Assembly: GCF_037969875.1 (NCBI RefSeq)
Contig: NZ_CP150218.1
Coordinates: 7,502,001-7,566,000 of the forward strand
DNA: 64,000 nucleotides
Source of the DNA: Paenibacillus sp. FSL R7-0337
Lineage (GTDB): Bacteria > Bacillota > Bacilli > Paenibacillales > Paenibacillaceae
Reading direction: 5' to 3'
The notes beneath the pieces are model-generated. The model saw only the letters and a program-made list of their open reading frames with translations, made no database searches and was not told where the DNA came from. The translations under genes were made by a program, and so were the position numbers. Positions within the stretch are counted from its first letter, which is position 1. Every line of letters begins with the position of its first letter. Of the stretch, positions 60,503-64,000 are shown in pieces.

Positions 60503-61126
60503 TTGTCATGGGAACCTGTAGGTTTTATGTTTTTTTCAACCATAGAGACGCTTGCGCTCTATTATTTGATTATGTCTCTCTATAGATTCAAATGGAGATG
60601 GTACATATGGCAGGTCCTATTCGTCATCTTGCTGAACAACCTTCAGAGCTATCTATTGCGAAATGAGCTGGGAATGTCGAATGTGGCACCACTTGTTTTA
60701 ATCTTGATTTTTATCATGTTTTTCACAGCTGTAGTCAGGATGCCCCTCGTCCTGTCAATCATCGCAACGATATCAGGTTATGCTATGTTTGCCGTAATCC
60801 AGACGATTATTGTACTTCTTGTCTTTGGCTCCATTTCAAATATTACCGGTGTGGCGGAAGGATATTTCCTTCAGCTGATGACAGCGGTAGTGGTGTTCGC
60901 GGCTTTTAGCTATATTTACCGTAAAGGCAAGGGCTTCACGTTCGATCTCGATAAGCTTCGGTTTAAATTAGAAGATATTCTGCTGTCAGTGCTGATTTTC
61001 GGTTTCGTGATAGGTGTTTCCGTCCTGCTCTACTATAATGACATTCTGCTAAATGTTTTGATTTTTCTAGTGATGTCTGCATTCCTTCTTTACTACTCTA
61101 CCCGGAAGGAGCGGGAAGATGCTTGA
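60503..61126 (+). CDS. Kinase-less AgrC-like polytopic membrane protein
   Basis: The protein has 207 residues from a TTG at 60503 with AAGGCGGTG upstream. Six transmembrane helices fill almost the whole protein (for example 7-27, 35-50, 62-80, 84-110, 122-140, 160-178, with a final hydrophobic stretch). It then ends in a short basic tail (YYSTRKEREDA). The helix arrangement resembles the sensor half of AgrC peptide receptors, but dimerisation and ATP-binding kinase domains are absent. The agrB-like gene overlaps its end by 8 bp. It may be the peptide receptor or an immunity or transport factor. Confidence 0.65.
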   Translation: MSWEPVGFMFFSTIETLALYYLIMSLYRFKWRWYIWQVLFVILLNNLQSYLLRNELGMSNVAPLVLILIFIMFFTAVVRMPLVLSIIATISGYAMFAVIQTIIVLLVFGSISNITGVAEGYFLQLMTAVVVFAAFSYIYRKGKGFTFDLDKLRFKLEDILLSVLIFGFVIGVSVLLYYNDILLNVLIFLVMSAFLLYYSTRKEREDA

Positions 61127-61646
61127 ATCCATGTCCGCCAAGCTGGCACTTACGATTAAAAATATCGTTCCAGAGCACCCGGCATCCTATGCTGTCCTGA
61201 AGTTTGCTATCAGTGTGGTGCTTAATGTGGTGTTTATAATTGCGTTGACACTGTTAGTATCTATTTGGACGGGGAGGACAAGTGAAGCTTTGCAGATTTT
61301 GATCTCCTTTGCCTTATTGCGTCAAGTGTCCGGCGGGGCCCATCTCAGATCCGGTATAGCCTGTGTCTTGTTTACGGTAAGCTTGTTCACAGTCCTGTCC
61401 TTTGTGCAGGTTAGCTCCTTTTACGTTATGCTAATGAATGCAGCTAGTCTGTTAGTGGTTCTATGGCTGGCGCCCATTGGGATTGAACGACAAACCCGGA
61501 TTCCCAGGCGGCATTGGCCTAAGCTGAGAATTGTGGCGTTACTGCTTGTCGCTGCCAATATCGTTGCAGGATCATCTGTTATCGCGGCCAGCTTTTTGGC
61601 ACAATCCCTCAGTCTGATTATCGCTAGAAGGGAGGTGAATACTTAA
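61119..61646 (+). CDS. agrB: AgrB-like accessory gene regulator protease
   Basis: The protein has 175 residues, starting within the end of the preceding gene. About five transmembrane helices are present. The catalytic pair H75 and C82 lies in RQVSGGAHLRSGIACVLF, the exact His-x6-Cys spacing of AgrB. It should cleave the C-terminal tail of the AgrD precursor and cyclise the peptide at the inner membrane face. The AgrD-like gene overlaps its stop codon by one base. Confidence 0.9.
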   Translation: MLESMSAKLALTIKNIVPEHPASYAVLKFAISVVLNVVFIIALTLLVSIWTGRTSEALQILISFALLRQVSGGAHLRSGIACVLFTVSLFTVLSFVQVSSFYVMLMNAASLLVVLWLAPIGIERQTRIPRRHWPKLRIVALLLVAANIVAGSSVIAASFLAQSLSLIIARREVNT

Positions 61647-61783
61647 TGATGAAATCCTTGCAACGTAAAGCAGTGTACAAACTTGCTTCTGGTTTATCTG
61701 CTATGGCGGCAATTCTTGTGTTGGTTACAGCCAGTGTCCTGTACATTAACCAACCAGAGGTTCCTGAAGAGCTACTTAAATAA
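61646..61783 (+). CDS. agrD: AgrD-like cyclic lactone autoinducer precursor with serine in place of cysteine
   Basis: A 45-residue peptide too short for standard gene lists. The ATG at 61646 (or 61649) overlaps the agrB stop, with GGGAGGTG 9 bp upstream. A basic amphipathic N-terminus (MMKSLQRKAVYKLAS) and a hydrophobic helix lead to the core T-A-S-V-L-Y-I-N-Q. The acidic tail PEVPEELLK is typical of AgrD recognition by AgrB. At the ring position there is Ser30, not cysteine, so the signal is predicted to be a five-residue lactone ring S-V-L-Y-I rather than a thiolactone. Serine lactones are known from Staphylococcus intermedius. Confidence 0.85.
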   Translation: MMKSLQRKAVYKLASGLSAMAAILVLVTASVLYINQPEVPEELLK

Positions 61784-61800
61784 CATTGGAGTTGATCCCT

Positions 61801-62196
61801 TTGAGCACTATATCTGTTACTAGAGACACAGAGGGAAACACTGGTGTATTCTCGCTAGATATTGAAAAAATAACTTTTATGGAATTTGAACGGACTATCT
61901 ATCGGATCATTGTCCATACGTACGATCAGACCTTTTATACAGTAGGTACGCTGAAATATTGGCTTAATACCCTGGCCAGTTCAGGATATAATTTCGTTCT
62001 AGCAGATAGAAACACGTTAATTCAGGTTTCTAACATTATCCAGTTGGATAAGACGTTTCATATTGCTTATTTTGGGGAAGACCACAGAGGAGTCGAACAA
62101 AAGTGTTTTCTGTCAGAGAAGGGCTATAAAGAAATTCTCAAATACGTAAAGACATTCGAATCGGATATTCAATTAGTGGAGCTGCCCCAGTGGTAG
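61801..62196 (+). CDS. LytTR-type DNA-binding protein without receiver domain
   Basis: The protein has 131 residues. A TTG at 61801 lies 9 bp after GGAG; a TTG at 61786 is the alternative. The whole chain fits a LytTR domain: DIEKITFMEFERTIYRIIVH, TYDQTFYTVGTLKYWLNTLA, FVLADRNTLIQVSNIIQLD and CFLSEKGYKEILKYV. There is no phospho-receiver, unlike AgrA. It lies 17 bp after agrD. It should bind direct repeats at cassette or target promoters and be controlled by some means other than phosphorylation. Confidence 0.82.
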   Translation: MSTISVTRDTEGNTGVFSLDIEKITFMEFERTIYRIIVHTYDQTFYTVGTLKYWLNTLASSGYNFVLADRNTLIQVSNIIQLDKTFHIAYFGEDHRGVEQKCFLSEKGYKEILKYVKTFESDIQLVELPQW

Positions 62197-62268
62197 CTTT
62201 ATCTTTTATTGAGGTTGGCGCTCTTTTTCAGGCTGAGAAGCGATGAGTAGATCCGGTAATGGTATAAA

Positions 62269-62317
62269 AATAAGGCTGACCCTGCGCTGTTCTGCTGCGC
62301 CCCGGGCCAGCCTTATT
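62269..62317. terminator. Bidirectional terminator
   Basis: AATAAGGCTG..GCGC and GCGC..CAGCCTTATT arms lie between the LytTR gene and the convergent acetyltransferase gene. Confidence 0.8.
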
Positions 62318-62326
62318 TAGGTTAGC

Positions 62327-62857
62327 TTAATCTGTAGCTAACTTGGAATACATACAGAGATTAATGAATGTTCCTTTAGACCGCTCACTCTGCCTCAAAG
62401 TTCCTTCCAGCGAAAAGTTTAATCTCTGCAGCACCTTAATAGAATTGATATTAGCAGGCTGGGCCTTTGCTTCTATTCTATTGAAGCCCAGTGTATCAAA
62501 CGCATAATCTATTAGCGCGCGAAGGGCTTCAAGCATATATCCTTTTCCCCAGCACTCGCGGCTAAGGTCATAACCGATCTCTGCCTTGGCATTGTCATAG
62601 TCCAGCGCATTGAAACCACAGGAGCCGATAATCCGGCCGGATTCTGCTTCCATGATGGAATAGCGGATCGCCTGATTCTCGGTGGCTAGATTATCAAGCA
62701 GCTCAATCATCTCTACGGCCTGACACTCATCCGTGAAGCTGCTGATATTCATAAACCGGGTGACTTCAGGATCGGACCAGATCGAGAAGAGACTGGTTGA
62801 ATCGGCGGGGCGCATTTGTCTTAATACTAATCTCTCGGTTTGTAATTCTGTAATCAT
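62327..62857 (-). CDS. GNAT acetyltransferase, RimJ/RimL type
   Basis: The protein has 176 residues from the ATG at 62857, 9 bp after GGAGGT; a TTG at 62860 is adjacent. It begins ITELQTERLVLRQMRPAD, the usual opening of RimJ/RimL-like enzymes. GYDLSRECWGKGYMLEAL is the acetyl-CoA site, and NRIEAKAQPANINSIKVLQR and LNFSLEGTLRQ close the fold. It may acetylate a protein N-terminus or an amino compound. Confidence 0.9.
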   Translation of the reverse strand: MITELQTERLVLRQMRPADSTSLFSIWSDPEVTRFMNISSFTDECQAVEMIELLDNLATENQAIRYSIMEAESGRIIGSCGFNALDYDNAKAEIGYDLSRECWGKGYMLEALRALIDYAFDTLGFNRIEAKAQPANINSIKVLQRLNFSLEGTLRQSERSKGTFINLCMYSKLATD

Positions 62858-63458
62858 CAATAAGTTACCTCCATTAAATATATATGGTATTGGTGAGGTA
62901 CAACTATTGATATCTGTGCATAGTTCAGTCCTTTCCGTGTGTAAGCTGCCTCTATTATATAGAATACAGGGGAGGAAGTTAACATCAATTCAGGACTGCT
63001 TCAACAAGTCTTCACAAAGAGGGGGACTCTGCTTGGTGGCAACCTCGAATCTATCAACATATCAACATGTCCTATTTATTGTGAGAGCTAAGTAACTTAG
63101 ATGATTCGTTCCTCTCAAATATATTGCGCAATGGAGAGGGCTGAAGATAAAGGATGTGCTTGTATTTTTCTTTGAGCTTTGGGGACAAAATAGAAATATA
63201 TGGGGCACAAAAGGCTGGCTTTCCTCAACAGTACCTTTATGGAGGCCGGCGAACCCCGCTATTTGGTATTGCGTCCCCCTCGGGAATGAAGCTACTTCAA
63301 CAGAATCATCGCGGAAGCGAGAAAGGCAAAGCTTAAAAATCTGGTCTTTGATTTCGTGGCGTCTTCGCATCTTTTACAAGCTCCTCGTCATTGCGTCCTT
63401 GTAAAATTATGCTACGGTTATGTGTTGCAAGCAATATCTAGTTTTAAGACACGCCCTA
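62858..63458. other. ~600-bp region without a supported gene
   Basis: Several short open frames on both strands (for example 63062-63370 minus and 63156-63404 plus) overlap each other, have no ribosome sites and show no family resemblance. The stretch may be debris from the insertion or deletion that cut the transposase fragment that follows. Confidence 0.4.
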
Positions 63459-63959
63459 ATGAATCCGTACACAGATAAGGATGCTCCAGCGGAGAAACAG
63501 TCAATTCTGGACATCAAGGCCAAGACGGCTGAGGGCAAACGGATCAACATCGAAATGCAGCTGTTCAATCCATACAATATGGAGAAGCGGACACTTTTCT
63601 ACTGGAGCGAGATGTATTACCACCAAATTCAAAAAGGCGACGACTACAGTCAATTGAAGAAGTGTGTGACGATCAATATACTGAACTACTCCTGTCTCCC
63701 TAATGACCGTCATCATAATGTGTTTCACCTTCGTGAAGATCACACCGGGATTCAGTTGAATAACGATCTGGAAATTCATGTGATGGAATTAACAAAGCTC
63801 GAGGAGCAGGCCGTTCCATTAACTGGCGGACTGATTAACTGGTTATTATTCCTGAAGGGTGTTGAACAACCAAACTGGGAGGTGCTGACCATGAATGAAC
63901 CGATGTTGAAAAAAGCAATGGATACGCTGGAGTTCCTGGCGGAAATATTGCGAAATTAA
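63459..63959 (+). pseudogene. Fragment of a PD-(D/E)XK nuclease family transposase (Rpn-like)
   Basis: The frame encodes the middle of this family: MNPYTDKDAPAEKQSILDIK, then KRINIEMQLFNPYNMEKRTL with the D-(x)n-E-x-Q nuclease motif, FYWSEMYYHQIQKGDDY, VTINILNYSCLPNDRHH and NEPMLKKAMDTLEFL. The N-terminal 50-60 residues of the family are absent upstream, and the chain stops soon after TLEFL, whereas family members continue for about 80 more residues. It is therefore truncated at both ends and not expected to work. Confidence 0.78.
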
Positions 63960-64000
63960 CACCGTTGCAGTGAAAATTTAACAAGGGCAAAGCACTTTCA

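Noticed and set aside
62858..63458. Short frames considered as a second AgrD or the missing N-terminus of the transposase
   Set aside because: None has a ribosome site, the AgrD acidic tail or homology to the transposase N-terminus; the reading requires frame jumps.

Overview
The window looks like a stretch of chromosome from a Paenibacillus-type Gram-positive soil bacterium. The evidence is a moderate GC content, strong AGGAGG-type ribosome binding sites with frequent GTG and TTG starts, many copper-amine-oxidase-N (stalk) domain proteins, YesN/YesM-type two-component sugar systems, LacI control of a cellobiose phosphorylase, a secreted GH74 xyloglucanase with X2 and CBM3 modules, an Agr-type peptide cassette and a PD-(D/E)XK transposase remnant. 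No rRNA, tRNA, CRISPR array, prophage or intact insertion sequence was found.

Layout. 0-7.2 kb: small metabolic genes, namely a truncated-by-window hydrolase behind a MerR-type promoter, a YhdH/YhfP oxidoreductase, an ACT-domain malic enzyme, a P-loop kinase, a lipoprotein, a histidine phosphatase, a GNAT and an alpha/beta hydrolase. 7.3-14.2 kb: a sugar-uptake locus (AraC-type response regulator, sensor kinase, binding protein, two permeases). 14.2-15.5 kb: an MFS gene that has lost its 5' end next to a palindromic repeat. 15.6-28.7 kb: regulators (AraC, SgrR-like, Crp/Fnr), a chemotaxis receptor, DinB, DUF1835, DUF4173 and nucleotidyltransferase proteins, cysteine synthase and lipoproteins. 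28.7-32.0 kb: a vanRS/vanY/vanZ-like block without vanHAX. 32.3-34.5 kb: a second two-component system followed by a YcnI-type copper protein. 34.7-35.3 kb: two small immunity-like genes. 35.5-38.9 kb: the xyloglucanase. 39.4-49.4 kb: a PUA/EVE-like protein, a nitroreductase, the yjlC-ndh pair, a GDSL hydrolase, a decayed gene, a methionine aminopeptidase, an Rrf2 regulator, a GNAT of aminoglycoside-acetyltransferase type and a CatE-like dioxygenase. 49.6-54.1 kb: a Na+/H+ antiporter, a split ThrE exporter and YitT. 54.2-57.9 kb: cellobiose phosphorylase and its LacI repressor, with matching operators. 58-60.3 kb: small secreted or membrane proteins. 60.5-62.2 kb: the Agr-like cassette. 62.3-64 kb: a GNAT and a transposase fragment.

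How the parts work together. The plant-polysaccharide theme is clear. Secreted GH74 releases xyloglucan oligosaccharides, a two-component-controlled ABC importer takes up a sugar, and the LacI-controlled GH94 enzyme phosphorolyses cellobiose-type sugars inside the cell. A cre-like site on the GH74 promoter ties it to carbon catabolite control. The most unusual system is the Agr-like cassette at 60.5-62.2 kb. It has a multi-pass membrane protein with no kinase domain, an AgrB protease, an unlisted 45-residue AgrD with serine in place of the ring cysteine, and a LytTR DNA-binding protein without a receiver domain. The most unusual non-coding feature is a family of four ~100-bp structured intergenic elements at 12.4, 15.5, 51.6 and 56.7 kb.
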